Translations under genes and position numbers: made by a program
Shown: piece after piece, positions 15,753 to 24,890 of the stretch
How positions within the stretch are numbered: position 1 is the first letter of the stretch
How the letters are laid out: every line of letters starts with the position of its first letter
Assembly (NCBI GenBank): GCA_035575515.1
Contig: DATLXU010000104.1
Span: 1-30,574, forward strand
Length of the DNA stretch: 30,574 nucleotides
Source of the DNA: DATLXU01 sp035575515
Lineage (GTDB): Bacteria > Acidobacteriota > Blastocatellia > UBA7656
Reading direction: 5' to 3'
The notes under the pieces: model-generated
What the model was told of the DNA's origin: nothing
Databases searched by the model: none
Seen by the model: the letters and a program-made list of their open reading frames with translations, nothing else

Positions 15753-17360
15753 ATGAGCGACGATACGAGATACGCTGTCGAGATGCGCGGCATCACTAAA
15801 CAGTTCGGCGAAGTGGTCGCCAATGACCACATCAACATTGCCGTCGCTGACCGGACGATTCACGCCATCATAGGGGAAAACGGCGCGGGCAAATCTACCG
15901 CGATGAACATCCTCTACGGCTTTTACACAGCCGACGAGGGCGAGATTTTAATTGACGGCGAGCACCGCGCAATCAACTCGCCTAAAGACGCAATCGCGCT
16001 CGGATTGGGCATGGTGCATCAGCACTTCATGCTTGTCGAACCGCTCACCGTCACGGAAAACATCATACTCGGCGCGGAGCCTGTCGCGGGGCTTGCGATT
16101 GATTTCCGGCAGGCGCGCGCTCGCGTGCGAGAGCTGTCCGAGCAGTACGGATTAAAGGTCAATCCCGATGCGCGCATCGCTGATTTATCCGTCGGGCAGG
16201 AGCAGCGAGTCGAGATTTTGAAGACGCTTTATCGCGGCGCGCGAATTCTCATACTCGATGAGCCTACGGCGGTGCTCACGCCGCAGGAAGTGACAGAGAT
16301 GTTCGCAATCCTTCGCGGATTGCGCGATCAGGGGAAGACCATCATCATCATAACGCACAAGCTGCAAGAGGTGCTTGCGCTGTCGGACAACATCACCGTT
16401 ATGCGCGATGGTCGAGTTGTCGGCAACCTGCCCACGCGCGAAGCGACTGCCGAAGGGCTTGCGCGGATGATGGTCGGGCGCGAAGTTCTGCTGCGCGTGA
16501 AAAAAGATGAAGCCCGCCCGCGCCAGGCGGTGCTTTCGGTCAACGGCCTTTCGCTTCGAGGCGCGGAAGGCAACGCGATACTTGAAGACATTTCATTTGA
16601 AGTGCGCGGCGGCGAGACGCTCGGCGTGGCGGGCGTTGAAGGCAACGGGCAGACAGAGCTTGTCGAGATACTCGCGGGTTTGCGCGAGCCGTCTGCGGGC
16701 GAGATATTGCTTGAAGGCAAGCGCATCAACGAGACAGACACGCACGAGCGCAAGCGGCGCGGCATCGCTCACATACCCGAAGACCGCCATCGCCGCGGGT
16801 TGCTTCTGCCGTTCGACCTTGCGAGCAATTTGATTTTAGGAGTTCATCGGGATGCGCCGATTTCAGGCTCAGTCCTTTTGAAGCGCAACGTAATAATTGA
16901 CCGCGCTAAGAGGCTCGTGCGGGAATACGACGTGCGCCCGCCGAATATCGAACTGCCCGCGCGCGCGCTTTCGGGCGGCAATCAACAAAAGCTAATAGTC
17001 GCGCGCGAGTTCGACATCAATCCCAAACTTCTTTTGGTCGCGCAGCCTACGCGCGGCGTTGACATCGGCGCGACGGAGTTCATTCATAGAAAGCTCATCG
17101 AGATGCGCGACAATGGCGCAGCCGTCCTGCTCGTATCAGCCGAGCTTGATGAAGTCTTAAGCCTGAGCGACCGCATTATCGTGATTTACGAGGGGCGCAT
17201 CGTCGGCGAGGTTGACCCGAAGACGGTCAGCGAAGAGGAGATCGGCTTGATGATGACGGGCGGCCGGGCAGGGGGCGGGGGGCGGGGGTCATTGGGCAGG
17301 GAAGAAGCTGCCTCTACCGGCACCCGGCACCCGGCACCCGACATCCAAGACAAGATATGA
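15753..17360 (+). CDS. ABC transporter ATPase with two ATP-binding cassettes (nucleoside/sugar importer type)
   Basis: A 535-residue double-cassette ATPase of the family that energises BMP-type nucleoside importers (NupO/YufO) and MglA-type sugar importers. Cassette 1 has Walker A GENGAGKST (41-49), signature LSVGQEQRVEI, Walker B LILDEPTAVLT and ITHKLQE. Cassette 2 has the degenerate Walker A GVEGNGQTE, signature LSGGNQQKLIVARE and LLLVAQPTRGVDIG, the normal asymmetry of this family. The ATG at 15753 is chosen over an in-frame TTG at 15720; its ribosome site is weak. After the usual MMTGG end there is a tail of about 30 residues made of a G-run and a GGCACCC repeat. The stop overlaps the next start (ATGA). 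Confidence 0.92.
   Translation: MSDDTRYAVEMRGITKQFGEVVANDHINIAVADRTIHAIIGENGAGKSTAMNILYGFYTADEGEILIDGEHRAINSPKDAIALGLGMVHQHFMLVEPLTVTENIILGAEPVAGLAIDFRQARARVRELSEQYGLKVNPDARIADLSVGQEQRVEILKTLYRGARILILDEPTAVLTPQEVTEMFAILRGLRDQGKTIIIITHKLQEVLALSDNITVMRDGRVVGNLPTREATAEGLARMMVGREVLLRVKKDEARPRQAVLSVNGLSLRGAEGNAILEDISFEVRGGETLGVAGVEGNGQTELVEILAGLREPSAGEILLEGKRINETDTHERKRRGIAHIPEDRHRRGLLLPFDLASNLILGVHRDAPISGSVLLKRNVIIDRAKRLVREYDVRPPNIELPARALSGGNQQKLIVAREFDINPKLLLVAQPTRGVDIGATEFIHRKLIEMRDNGAAVLLVSAELDEVLSLSDRIIVIYEGRIVGEVDPKTVSEEEIGLMMTGGRAGGGGRGSLGREEAASTGTRHPAPDIQDKI
17266..17288 (+). other. G-quadruplex motif in the 3' end of the ATPase gene
   Basis: Four G-tracts of 3, 5, 6 and 5 G are separated by loops CA, C and C, on the coding strand, and further GGG runs flank them at 17258 and 17294. 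It encodes a Gly/Arg-rich stretch of the ATPase tail about 70 bases before the downstream permease start. One- and two-base loops with long tracts are the most stable class of this motif. Folding in the cell is inference. Confidence 0.65.
17316..17340. repeat. GGCACCC-type dispersed repeat inside the ATPase tail
   Basis: Three and a half copies of the 7-bp unit CGGCACC occur here and encode TGTRHPAP near the C-terminus of the ATPase. Such units are usually intergenic, so the reading frame appears to have extended into one. Confidence 0.55.
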
Positions 17361-18451
17361 AGGACGCACTCAAAGAATTAATCTTTCCTGTTATCGCCGT
17401 TGTGGTGGCGTTTCTGGTCGGCGGCGTCATCGTGTGGATAGTCGGCGACGATCCGCTGCTCGTCTATCAACTCTTTTTTGCAAGCGCGTTCGGCTCGGTC
17501 GAAGGGTTCGGCTACACGCTCTTTTACGCGACGCCGCTGATATTCACCGGGCTAGCCGTCGCCGTCGCGTTCAAGTGCGGGCTGCTCAATATCGGAGCCG
17601 AGGGCCAGCTAATCGTCGCGGCTTTCACGACGGCGTGGGTCGCGCTCATGTTTCCGGGCTGGCCTGCGGTCATTGTCGTCATCCTTGCGATGCTCGGAGC
17701 CGTCGTCGCGGGCGGACTGTGGGCTGGCATACCGGGCGTGCTCAAAGCTCGGTTCGGCGCGCACGAAGTCATCACGACAATCATGATGAACTTCATCGCA
17801 GTTGGAATAGTCAGCTACCTGACGAAGTACCATTACAACGAGCCGGGCGATCCGATTCTTGAAAGCAAGGCGATTGCTCAGGTGAAAGACGGCGTGGTGA
17901 CAGGACCGCACATTCCGCGATTGCACGACGTGCTCGCGCCGCTCGGAATTGATTTCCCATCGGTGCTGCCGACGAACGTGGCCTTCTTTCTGGCTGTGTT
18001 GATGTGCGTCGCGGTTTACGTCTTTTTGTGGAAGACGAAGTGGGGCTACGAGTTGCGCGCAGTCGGAGTCAATCCGTCGGCGGCTGAGTACGGCGGCATA
18101 TCAATCAAGCGCAACATCATCACTGCGATGGTCATATCAGGAATGCTTGCAGGGATGGTTGGAATAAACGACGTGCTCGGTTTCCGCTATCGTTATTACG
18201 ATGGCTTTTCGGCGGGCTTCGGGTTCACAGGCATAGCGGTCGCGCTGCTTGGGCGCAATCACCCGGCGGGCGTTTTTCTTGCGGCGATACTTCTGGGCGC
18301 GCTCCATCGCGCGAGCCTGTTCATTGATATATTCACGCTTAAGGTCTCGAAAGACTGGGCCGTAATCTTGCAGGCGATAATAATTCTTTTTGTCGCGTGC
18401 GAAGCGATCTTCAGATTCGGCGCGCGGCGGCTGCTTCCGAGAAAAACCTAG
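17357..18451 (+). CDS. ABC transporter permease (nucleoside importer type, first subunit)
   Basis: A 364-residue polytopic membrane protein of the BPD_transp_2 family, about nine hydrophobic segments starting at FPVIAVVVAFLVGGVIVWIV. The family segment LNIGAEGQLIVAA and the cytoplasmic loop LRAVGVNPSAAEYGGI, which contacts the ATPase, are present. The start ATG overlaps the ATPase stop by ATGA, indicating coupled translation. It resembles NupP/YufP of nucleoside importers; the downstream salvage genes support nucleoside as substrate, though other BMP-type cargoes are possible. Confidence 0.9.
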   Translation: MKDALKELIFPVIAVVVAFLVGGVIVWIVGDDPLLVYQLFFASAFGSVEGFGYTLFYATPLIFTGLAVAVAFKCGLLNIGAEGQLIVAAFTTAWVALMFPGWPAVIVVILAMLGAVVAGGLWAGIPGVLKARFGAHEVITTIMMNFIAVGIVSYLTKYHYNEPGDPILESKAIAQVKDGVVTGPHIPRLHDVLAPLGIDFPSVLPTNVAFFLAVLMCVAVYVFLWKTKWGYELRAVGVNPSAAEYGGISIKRNIITAMVISGMLAGMVGINDVLGFRYRYYDGFSAGFGFTGIAVALLGRNHPAGVFLAAILLGALHRASLFIDIFTLKVSKDWAVILQAIIILFVACEAIFRFGARRLLPRKT

Positions 18452-18460
18452 TTCCGTGCT

Positions 18461-18512
18461 CCGGGTTTCGAGTTCCGGCATTGAGAATAAGAACCCGGAA
18501 CCTGAACCCCGG
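18461..18512. repeat. GAACCCGG-type hairpin repeat between the permease genes
   Basis: The arm CCGGGTTTCGAGTTCCGG (18461-18478) pairs imperfectly with CCGGAACCTGAACCCCGG (18495-18512) around a 16-base loop. It lies inside an operon, in an 81-bp gap between the two permeases. It could act as an mRNA-stabilising or processing element, like intercistronic REP hairpins. Confidence 0.6.
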
Positions 18513-18532
18513 AACCCGTAACCGGATTGATT

Positions 18533-19404
<872 letters not shown>

Positions 19405-19408
<4 letters not shown>

Positions 19409-19746
19409 GCCAGCCTGAATGGATGATGCGAATAAGAGGGTATCTTTCGGCGCACTTCTTTCAGCCGGACGGCACGAGCCGACCGGGAACCGACTGGTCA
19501 GTTGAGCTTATTCGCGGCAACCAAGTTTTTCCCGTGATGGTGCGGACGTATTTGAGTGATGACATGAGCCGGGCTGCTCGCGCCGACATGGAGTTTCAGG
19601 GACGAACCGTGCTCGGCTTCATCAGCGATTTGCTTGCCGAAGGATGGATGCCCGATCAGCCGCGCGATTTGACAATAGTCATTCAGAATCCGCCGGAGAG
19701 CGAATTGGCGAGGTCGCGGCGTAAACCATGGTGGAAATTCTGGTGA
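19405..19746 (+). CDS. Unknown 113-residue protein coupled to the transporter operon
   Basis: Not recognised. An AAGGAG ribosome site lies 7 bases before ATG 19405, and the start overlaps the permease stop, so expression is coupled. The protein is soluble-looking with no signal or membrane helix. It begins MSQPEWMMRIRGYLSAHFFQ, has the middle ELIRGNQVFPVMVRTYLSDD and LGFISDLLAEGWMPDQPRDL, and ends in a basic, Trp-rich tail RSRRKPWWKFW. The aromatic-basic end could touch membrane or nucleic acid. Position in the operon suggests a role linked to nucleoside uptake or phosphorolysis. Confidence 0.78.
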
Positions 19747-19824
19747 GCGGCTTCTCACAATCGCGTTGCAGTAACTATAGCGACTGACATATTCTGCATT
19801 GATACCTGAAGACAGAGGGGAAAG

Positions 19825-20673
19825 GTGACGATACCAATCTACGAAAAAGCATCAGAAGCGGCGCGCTTCATTGCGTCGAAAGCTCAGGGGCGGAATCCGC
19901 GCGTGGCCGTAGTGCTTGGGTCAGGGCTGGGCGGCGTCGCCGATGCCATAGCCGACGCGGTTGAGATTCCTTACGACGAGATACCACACTTTTGCCGTTC
20001 GACCGTAGAAGGCCACGCGGGAAAATTATTAATCGGCTCATGCAATGGCGTTGACGTTGTGGTGATGAAGGGGCGGTTCCATTTTTATGAAGGCTACTCA
20101 ATGCAGGAAGTCACTTTGCCTGTCAGAGTCTTTGCGCTGATGGGCATTCGCTCGCTTGTTTTGACGAACGCGGCGGGCGGCGTTGACTCGCATCTTGCGC
20201 CCGGCTCGCTGATGGTCATAACCGATCACATCAATCTGATGGGCGATAACCCTCTGCGCGGGCCTAATGACGAGCGGTTCGGCCCGCGCTTTATTGATAT
20301 GACATCGGTCTATACGCCCGCTTATATCGCCGTAGCTCACGACGCGGCGCGCGAGATGGGTATTAGATTGAGCGAGGGAGTTTATCTTGGGCTGCGCGGC
20401 CCGTCGTATGAGACTCCGGCAGAGATTCGCATGATGCGAAAGCTCGGAGCCGACGCCGTCGGCATGTCAACCGTGCCCGAAGTCATAGTCGCGCGCCATT
20501 CCGGTATGAAGGTGCTCGCGATTTCCTGTATCACGAACATAGCCGCCGGGCTTACTGCGACGGAGATTGATCACAACGAAGTGATGGAAGTCGGCGCGCG
20601 CGCGGGCCATCAGCTTGCTGAGTTGATTGTGCGCGTCATCCCGCGACTTGTGACGGAAGAAAGCGGGGATTAG
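19825..20673 (+). CDS. punA: Purine nucleoside phosphorylase (trimeric PNP/MTAP family)
   Basis: An enzyme cleaving inosine/guanosine (or related nucleosides) with phosphate to base plus ribose-1-phosphate. The 282-residue product shows the phosphate site VVLGSGLGG (29-37), STVEGHAG with His64, GRFHFYEGY with His86, LTNAAGGV (113-120), GPSYETPAEI and GMSTVPEVIVARHSG. The late ITNIAAGLT carries the base-binding Asn typical of PNP rather than MTA phosphorylase. The start is GTG 19825, with AGGGG about 5-9 bases upstream. It follows the transporter genes by 78 bp. Hypoxanthine released here is the substrate of Hpt encoded upstream. Confidence 0.94.
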   Translation: MTIPIYEKASEAARFIASKAQGRNPRVAVVLGSGLGGVADAIADAVEIPYDEIPHFCRSTVEGHAGKLLIGSCNGVDVVVMKGRFHFYEGYSMQEVTLPVRVFALMGIRSLVLTNAAGGVDSHLAPGSLMVITDHINLMGDNPLRGPNDERFGPRFIDMTSVYTPAYIAVAHDAAREMGIRLSEGVYLGLRGPSYETPAEIRMMRKLGADAVGMSTVPEVIVARHSGMKVLAISCITNIAAGLTATEIDHNEVMEVGARAGHQLAELIVRVIPRLVTEESGD

Positions 20674-20755
20674 ATTCGCGTGACAGAGCAAGAATCGCGC
20701 TTTGGCTCTTTCGGTTTTGCTTATTTTTGAATCCAAGCATTCGACGGGGGGGATT

Positions 20756-21952
20756 ATGTGGCGATATTTTCTGATTGCAACTTTGATTTTTATTGGATTC
20801 GTTGGCAGCAAAAAGGCTCTTGCGCAATCACAGGCGCAACCCGCAACAACTAACACGGCAAGCAAGAATGATTATAGCGACGGAAAGAACTGGCTCTGTC
20901 GCCCGGGCAGGCAGGACGCCTGCGCCGCTGACCTGACGACAACCGTTATTGCCGCAGATGGGAAACTCACAATCGAGAAGTGGTCACGCAATCCTGATGC
21001 GCCGATTGATTGCTTCTACGTCTATCCGACAGTCTCGATGGACCCGACGCCAAACAGCGATATGAATGCGGGACCGGAAGAGATGGCTGTGATTCGAGCT
21101 CAATTCGCGCGCTTCGGCTCGGTGTGCCGAACCTATGCGCCGCTCTACCGGCAGGTGACGTTGACTGCGCTGCGCGCGGGGATTGCGGGCAAGCCAATGG
21201 CGGTTGACCGCGCGCTCGGCTACAACGACGTTGTTGATGCGTGGAAATATTATCTTGAGCATGACAATCAGGGGCGCGGCGTCGTGCTGATTGGTCACTC
21301 GCAAGGCTCAGGCGTGCTGACTCAACTTATCCGCAACGAGATTGACGGCAAGCCCGCTCAACAGCGCGTCATCTCGGCGCTGCTTTTGGGCACAAATCTT
21401 CCTGTGCCGAAGGGAAAGGACGTAGGCGGGGCTTTCAAGCAGATGCCGCTTTGCCGTTCGGCATCACAGACCGGATGCGTCATCGCTTATGCATCTTTTC
21501 GCGCAAACGTTCCGCCACCGGCCAACAGCCGATTTGGTCGAGTGAGAGAAGAAGGTATGGAGGCCGCGTGCGTGAACCCTGCCGCGCTTGGCGGCGGCAG
21601 CGGCGAGCTACACGCCTACTTAGCGTCTGCCGGGCGAAGCATCGTATCGTCGTCAGCCGAGCCGCGCCCGTGGGTCACACCAGCGAAGCCAATCAACACG
21701 CCTTTCGTGAGCGTTCCGGGATTGCTTACGGCTGAGTGCGTTTCGAATGAAAAAGGCTCTTACCTTGCAGTCACCGTGCATGGAAACCCGGAAGACCCGC
21801 GCACGGATGACATAGTCGGAGATGTGGTAGTAGGCGGACAGGTGCAGGCCGACTGGGGACTGCACTTGATTGATGTGAACCTCGCGATGGGAAACCTCAT
21901 TGATATAGTGCGCCAGCAGACGAAAGCCTATCTTTCTACTAAAAAGAAATAG
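20756..21952 (+). CDS. Exported DUF3089 protein (alpha/beta-hydrolase-like)
   Basis: A 398-residue protein with signal peptide (MWRYFLIATLIFIGFVGSKK ... ALAQ). Features of the DUF3089 family are visible: DCFYVYPTVSMD, YAPLYRQVTL, GYNDVVDAWKYYLEHDNQGR and the nucleophile-elbow motif LIGHSQGSG (Ser182). The C-terminal half includes CVIAYASFRANVPP and WGLHLIDVNLAMGNLIDIVR, where a catalytic His is expected. The start at 20756 follows a GGGGGG ribosome site; the longer TTG/ATG-like form from 20702 is not needed. A secreted esterase or lipase-like activity is inferred from the fold. Its place between salvage genes may be incidental. Confidence 0.85.
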   Translation: MWRYFLIATLIFIGFVGSKKALAQSQAQPATTNTASKNDYSDGKNWLCRPGRQDACAADLTTTVIAADGKLTIEKWSRNPDAPIDCFYVYPTVSMDPTPNSDMNAGPEEMAVIRAQFARFGSVCRTYAPLYRQVTLTALRAGIAGKPMAVDRALGYNDVVDAWKYYLEHDNQGRGVVLIGHSQGSGVLTQLIRNEIDGKPAQQRVISALLLGTNLPVPKGKDVGGAFKQMPLCRSASQTGCVIAYASFRANVPPPANSRFGRVREEGMEAACVNPAALGGGSGELHAYLASAGRSIVSSSAEPRPWVTPAKPINTPFVSVPGLLTAECVSNEKGSYLAVTVHGNPEDPRTDDIVGDVVVGGQVQADWGLHLIDVNLAMGNLIDIVRQQTKAYLSTKKK

Positions 21953-22065
21953 CGTCTCGTAGGTTGGTCCGATAGGCAAAAAGAACGCATTTGAAAACAG
22001 AAGGTCTATAGTAAGCAGTAGCGCGCCTCTACATCGAGCCGTATCCTTCTGCTAGAATAATCCGC

Positions 22066-22698
22066 ATGATAATCGGCATAAGCGGCGGCACGGGTTCTGG
22101 AAAGACTACGGTTGCTCAAAAAATAATTACATCGGTCGGGGCTGAAAACGTCGTCTATCTTCCGCACGATTCTTATTATCGCAATCTCGGCGACATGCCT
22201 CTTGACCTTAAGCACAAGGTCAACTTCGATCACCCCGATGCTTTCGACACGGAATTGCTCATCAATCACCTCGAAGCGTTGCGCGCGGGCGAAAGCATCG
22301 AGCAACCCATCTACGATTACGCCACGCACTCGCGCAAAGGCGAGACTATCAGAGTCGAGCCGCGTCCCGTCCACATAGTCGAAGGCATTCTTGTGTTTGT
22401 TGATTCGAAGCTGCGCGGCTTGATGGACCTCAAGATATTCGTTGATGCGGACGCAGACATTCGCTTCATACGCCGCCTCGACCGCGATGTGCACGAGCGC
22501 GGGCGCACCGTCGAATCAATCATCAGTCAGTACCTGACGACTGTTAGGCCAATGCATTTGCAGTTTGTCGAGCCGTCCAAACGCTATGCTGATATAATCA
22601 TACCCGAAGGCGGGCATAATGAAGTCGGCATTGATCTGATCACGGGAAAGATTCAATCAATACTCGCGCGCACACTTGAAGAGATCGGTAGCCGGTAG
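22066..22698 (+). CDS. udk: Uridine/cytidine kinase
   Basis: Phosphorylates uridine and cytidine to UMP and CMP. The 210-residue product has Walker A GGTGSGKTT (7-15), the YLPHDSYYRNL substrate loop, FDHPDAFDTELL, YDYATHSR, VEGILVF and the lid RRLDRDVHERGRT. Length is normal. No ribosome site precedes the ATG, but TAGAAT sits 7 bases before it, which would place the transcript start at or next to the start codon, so a leaderless mRNA is possible (no clear -35 seen). The last three codons (GSR) and stop come from a GGTAGCC repeat. Confidence 0.94.
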   Translation: MIIGISGGTGSGKTTVAQKIITSVGAENVVYLPHDSYYRNLGDMPLDLKHKVNFDHPDAFDTELLINHLEALRAGESIEQPIYDYATHSRKGETIRVEPRPVHIVEGILVFVDSKLRGLMDLKIFVDADADIRFIRRLDRDVHERGRTVESIISQYLTTVRPMHLQFVEPSKRYADIIIPEGGHNEVGIDLITGKIQSILARTLEEIGSR

Positions 22699-22756
22699 CC
22701 GATGGTCGGTTATTCAATAGCAGTACCGATAACTGCCTGCAGACAACTGGCCACTG
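22686..22756. repeat. GGTAGCC/CAACTGGC-type repeat at the udk 3' end
   Basis: Copies of GGTAGCC overlap the last codons and stop of udk, followed by ATGGTCGG and then the complementary-flavoured ACTGCCTGCAGACAACTGGCCACTG. It fills the 71-bp gap before cdd and belongs to the same loose class as the GTAGGCA arrays at 24671 and 24866. Confidence 0.5.
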
Positions 22757-22769
22757 ATTGGAGAGTCGA

Positions 22770-23198
22770 ATGGGGAAGAGAAGCGGAAACAAAGTTAGCG
22801 ATGATGAATTGGTCGAGCGGGCGAAAGAGGCTCGCTCGATGGCGCACGCGCCTTATTCAAATTTTGAAGTCGGAGCGGCGCTGCTCGCTGCAGATGGCCG
22901 AGTTTTTACCGGCTGCAACATCGAGAACTCGACTTACGGGCTGACGATGTGCGCCGAGCGCGTGGCGATATTCAAAGCCGTGAGCGAAGGCGCGCAGGAG
23001 ATTTCAAAGATGGCTGTCGTCGCCGATTTCGATAATCCTACGCCACCGTGCGGCTGCTGCCGCCAGATGATCTGGGAGTTCTCGTCGGACGACACTGAGG
23101 TGATACTGGCTAATCTTTCCGGCGATGTTCAGAAGTTCGCCATCAAAGAGTTATTCCCCGAAGCATTCGACGCGAGATTCTTAGAAGGCGTGAGCTAA
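22770..23198 (+). CDS. cdd: Cytidine deaminase
   Basis: A zinc enzyme deaminating cytidine/deoxycytidine to uridine/deoxyuridine. The 142-residue product is of the small tetrameric class: APYSNFEVGAALL, GCNIENSTYGLT, MCAERVA with Cys61 and Glu63, and PPCGCCRQ with Cys94 and Cys97 completing the three-cysteine zinc site. The start is ATG 22770 with TGGAGAG 4-5 bases upstream; an in-frame TTG at 22758 lies before that ribosome site and is rejected. It follows udk by 71 bp of repeat sequence; the two enzymes convert cytidine to UMP. Confidence 0.95.
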   Translation: MGKRSGNKVSDDELVERAKEARSMAHAPYSNFEVGAALLAADGRVFTGCNIENSTYGLTMCAERVAIFKAVSEGAQEISKMAVVADFDNPTPPCGCCRQMIWEFSSDDTEVILANLSGDVQKFAIKELFPEAFDARFLEGVS

Positions 23199-23213
23199 TC
23201 AATAATCTGAGTG

Positions 23214-23260
23214 TCTCTGCGCCTGCGGCACTGTGCATGGCTTTCATGCAGACGCAGAGA
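23214..23260. repeat. Nested palindrome of the CTCTGCG repeat class
   Basis: The outer arms TCTCTGCG (23214-23221) and CGCAGAGA (23253-23260) enclose an inner TGCATG-GCTTT-CATGCA hairpin (23234-23250). It lies between cdd and the deaminase and just before the latter's ribosome site; part of it is readable in frame with that gene. Confidence 0.6.
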
Positions 23261-23284
23261 TTTCGTAGAGTCGGAGGGCATTGT

Positions 23285-24691
23285 TTGAAAAAAAACGTCG
23301 TAATCATCTTCCTGATTCTTGCTTTAATCGCCACCGTCATTCCTTTTTGCGCAAGCGCAGCCGAGCGCGCAGACATAATCATTCGCGGCGGAACCGTTGT
23401 CACGATGGACGCATCCGCGCGCGTGATTGAAAACGGCGCGGTTGCTATTCGTGGTTCATCAATCGTTGCAGTCGGCGCGGCTGCGGAAATCGCCGCGAAG
23501 TACACCGCAGCGCGCACTATAAACGCCGCAGGCAAAGTCGTCATGCCCGGACTCATCAACACGCACACGCACGTCCCTATGTCGCTGTTTCGCGGCATCG
23601 CCGATGATTTAGTTTTAATGGAGTGGCTGCAAAAATATATCTTTCCAGCCGAAGCGAAAAACGTTGATGAGCAATTCGTCCGATGGGGCACGCAATTGGG
23701 CTGCCTCGAAATGATCAAAGGCGGCACGACGACCTATGTTGATATGTATTACTTCGAGGATGCGATTGCAGACGAGACGGCTCGCGCCGGAATGCGCGCC
23801 GTGCTTGGCGAAACACTTTTGGATTTTCCCGCGCCCGACAATAAAACATGGCAGGCAGGGATGGACTACACCGAGCGATTCGCGCAGAAGTGGAAAAATC
23901 ATGCGCTCATCACACCGGCCATCGCTCCGCACGCGCCCTACACAGTTTCAACCGAGCATCTCAAGCAAGCGCATGAGTTTTCAACACGAACGGGCGTGCC
24001 GCTCGTCATTCACGTCGCGGAAGATCAGGCTGAGGTAAAAACAATTCAGGAAAAATATAATTCCAGCTCCGTCTCTTATCTCGACCGCATCGGCCTTTTA
24101 GATCAACGAGTGATAGCTGCGCACATGGTCTGGCCTACGGATGAAGACATCAAGACGCTTGCGAGCCGACAGGTGGGCGTCGCGCATTGCCCGCAATCAA
24201 ACATGAAACTTGCCGCAGGGGCTGCTCCCGTGCCGCAGATGTTGCGCGCAGGCGTGCACGTGGGACTCGGAACCGACGGCGCGGCATCAAATAATGATTT
24301 GAATATGTGGGAAGAGATGGACACGGCGGCCAAGCTGCACAAGCTCGTGTCAAAAGACCCGACCGTGCTGAACGCGCGCGAGGCGCTTGAAATGACGACC
24401 ATCGGCGGCGCGCGTGCAATTCATCTTGATCGCGAGATAGGCTCGCTCGAAGTCGGCAAGCGCGCCGACTTGATAATTGTCGGGATGAACAGCGAGCATC
24501 AGACTCCGCTCTATAATGTTTATTCGCATCTCGTTTACGCGACGAAAGCGAGCGACGTAGAAACAGTAATGATTAATGGTCGCATCGTGATGGACAACCG
24601 CCGCGTACTCACAATCAACGAGCCGATGGTTCGCGCTAAAGCCCTTGAGTACCGCGACCGAATCGTGAAATCAGTAGGCAGTAGGCAGTAG
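23285..24691 (+). CDS. Exported amidohydrolase of the MTA/SAH (adenosine-type) deaminase family
   Basis: The 468-residue product matches MtaD-like deaminases, which deaminate S-adenosylhomocysteine, methylthioadenosine or adenosine. Metal and active-site motifs are NTHTHVP (His94, His96), GTTTYVDMYYFED, APHAPYT, VIHVAEDQAE, HCPQSNMKL and GLGTDGAASNNDLN. The start is probably TTG 23285, which has GGAGGG 6 bases upstream and gives a clear signal peptide (MKKNVVIIFLILALIATVIP ... CASAAE). The ATG at 23237 lies within a palindromic repeat. An exported member of this normally cytosolic family is unusual. The final residues SVGSRQ come from a GTAGGCA repeat. Confidence 0.88.
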   Translation: MKKNVVIIFLILALIATVIPFCASAAERADIIIRGGTVVTMDASARVIENGAVAIRGSSIVAVGAAAEIAAKYTAARTINAAGKVVMPGLINTHTHVPMSLFRGIADDLVLMEWLQKYIFPAEAKNVDEQFVRWGTQLGCLEMIKGGTTTYVDMYYFEDAIADETARAGMRAVLGETLLDFPAPDNKTWQAGMDYTERFAQKWKNHALITPAIAPHAPYTVSTEHLKQAHEFSTRTGVPLVIHVAEDQAEVKTIQEKYNSSSVSYLDRIGLLDQRVIAAHMVWPTDEDIKTLASRQVGVAHCPQSNMKLAAGAAPVPQMLRAGVHVGLGTDGAASNNDLNMWEEMDTAAKLHKLVSKDPTVLNAREALEMTTIGGARAIHLDREIGSLEVGKRADLIIVGMNSEHQTPLYNVYSHLVYATKASDVETVMINGRIVMDNRRVLTINEPMVRAKALEYRDRIVKSVGSRQ

Positions 24692-24697
24692 GCAGTT
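24671..24697. repeat. GTAGGCA tandem repeat overlapping the deaminase stop
   Basis: Three tandem GTAGGCA units after TCA encode the last residues and the stop codon of the plus-strand deaminase. An inverted copy lies at 24866-24890. The 176 bp between the convergent stop codons hold no gene that I recognise. Confidence 0.7.
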
Positions 24698-24865
24698 GTC
24701 GGATTTGGCGGCAAGCGCCGTTAGCAGCGTGTTGGCAGAAATCGGATCAAAGAATCACACAAGCTCTCTGGAAGCGATATGAACATTGCATTTCTATGGA
24801 GCTTGAATTTTATGTGCTGCTTCCATCTATAAACATCGCGCGCCTGCGGCGCTTAATGCGAACAC

Positions 24866-24890
24866 GCCTACTGCCTGCTGCCTACAGATT
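24866..24890. repeat. Inverted copy of the GTAGGCA repeat at the end of the convergent gene
   Basis: GCCTACTGCCTGCTGCCTAC with flanking AGATT is the reverse complement of the array at 24671-24697, with similarity reaching into the coding side (AAATC-GTAGGCAG). It supplies the last codons and stop of the minus-strand gene. Confidence 0.7.

Noticed and set aside
24671..24890. GTAGGCA arrays as a CRISPR or attachment site
   Set aside because: Units are 7 bp without unique spacers, and there are no cas or integrase genes; it is a simple dispersed repeat.
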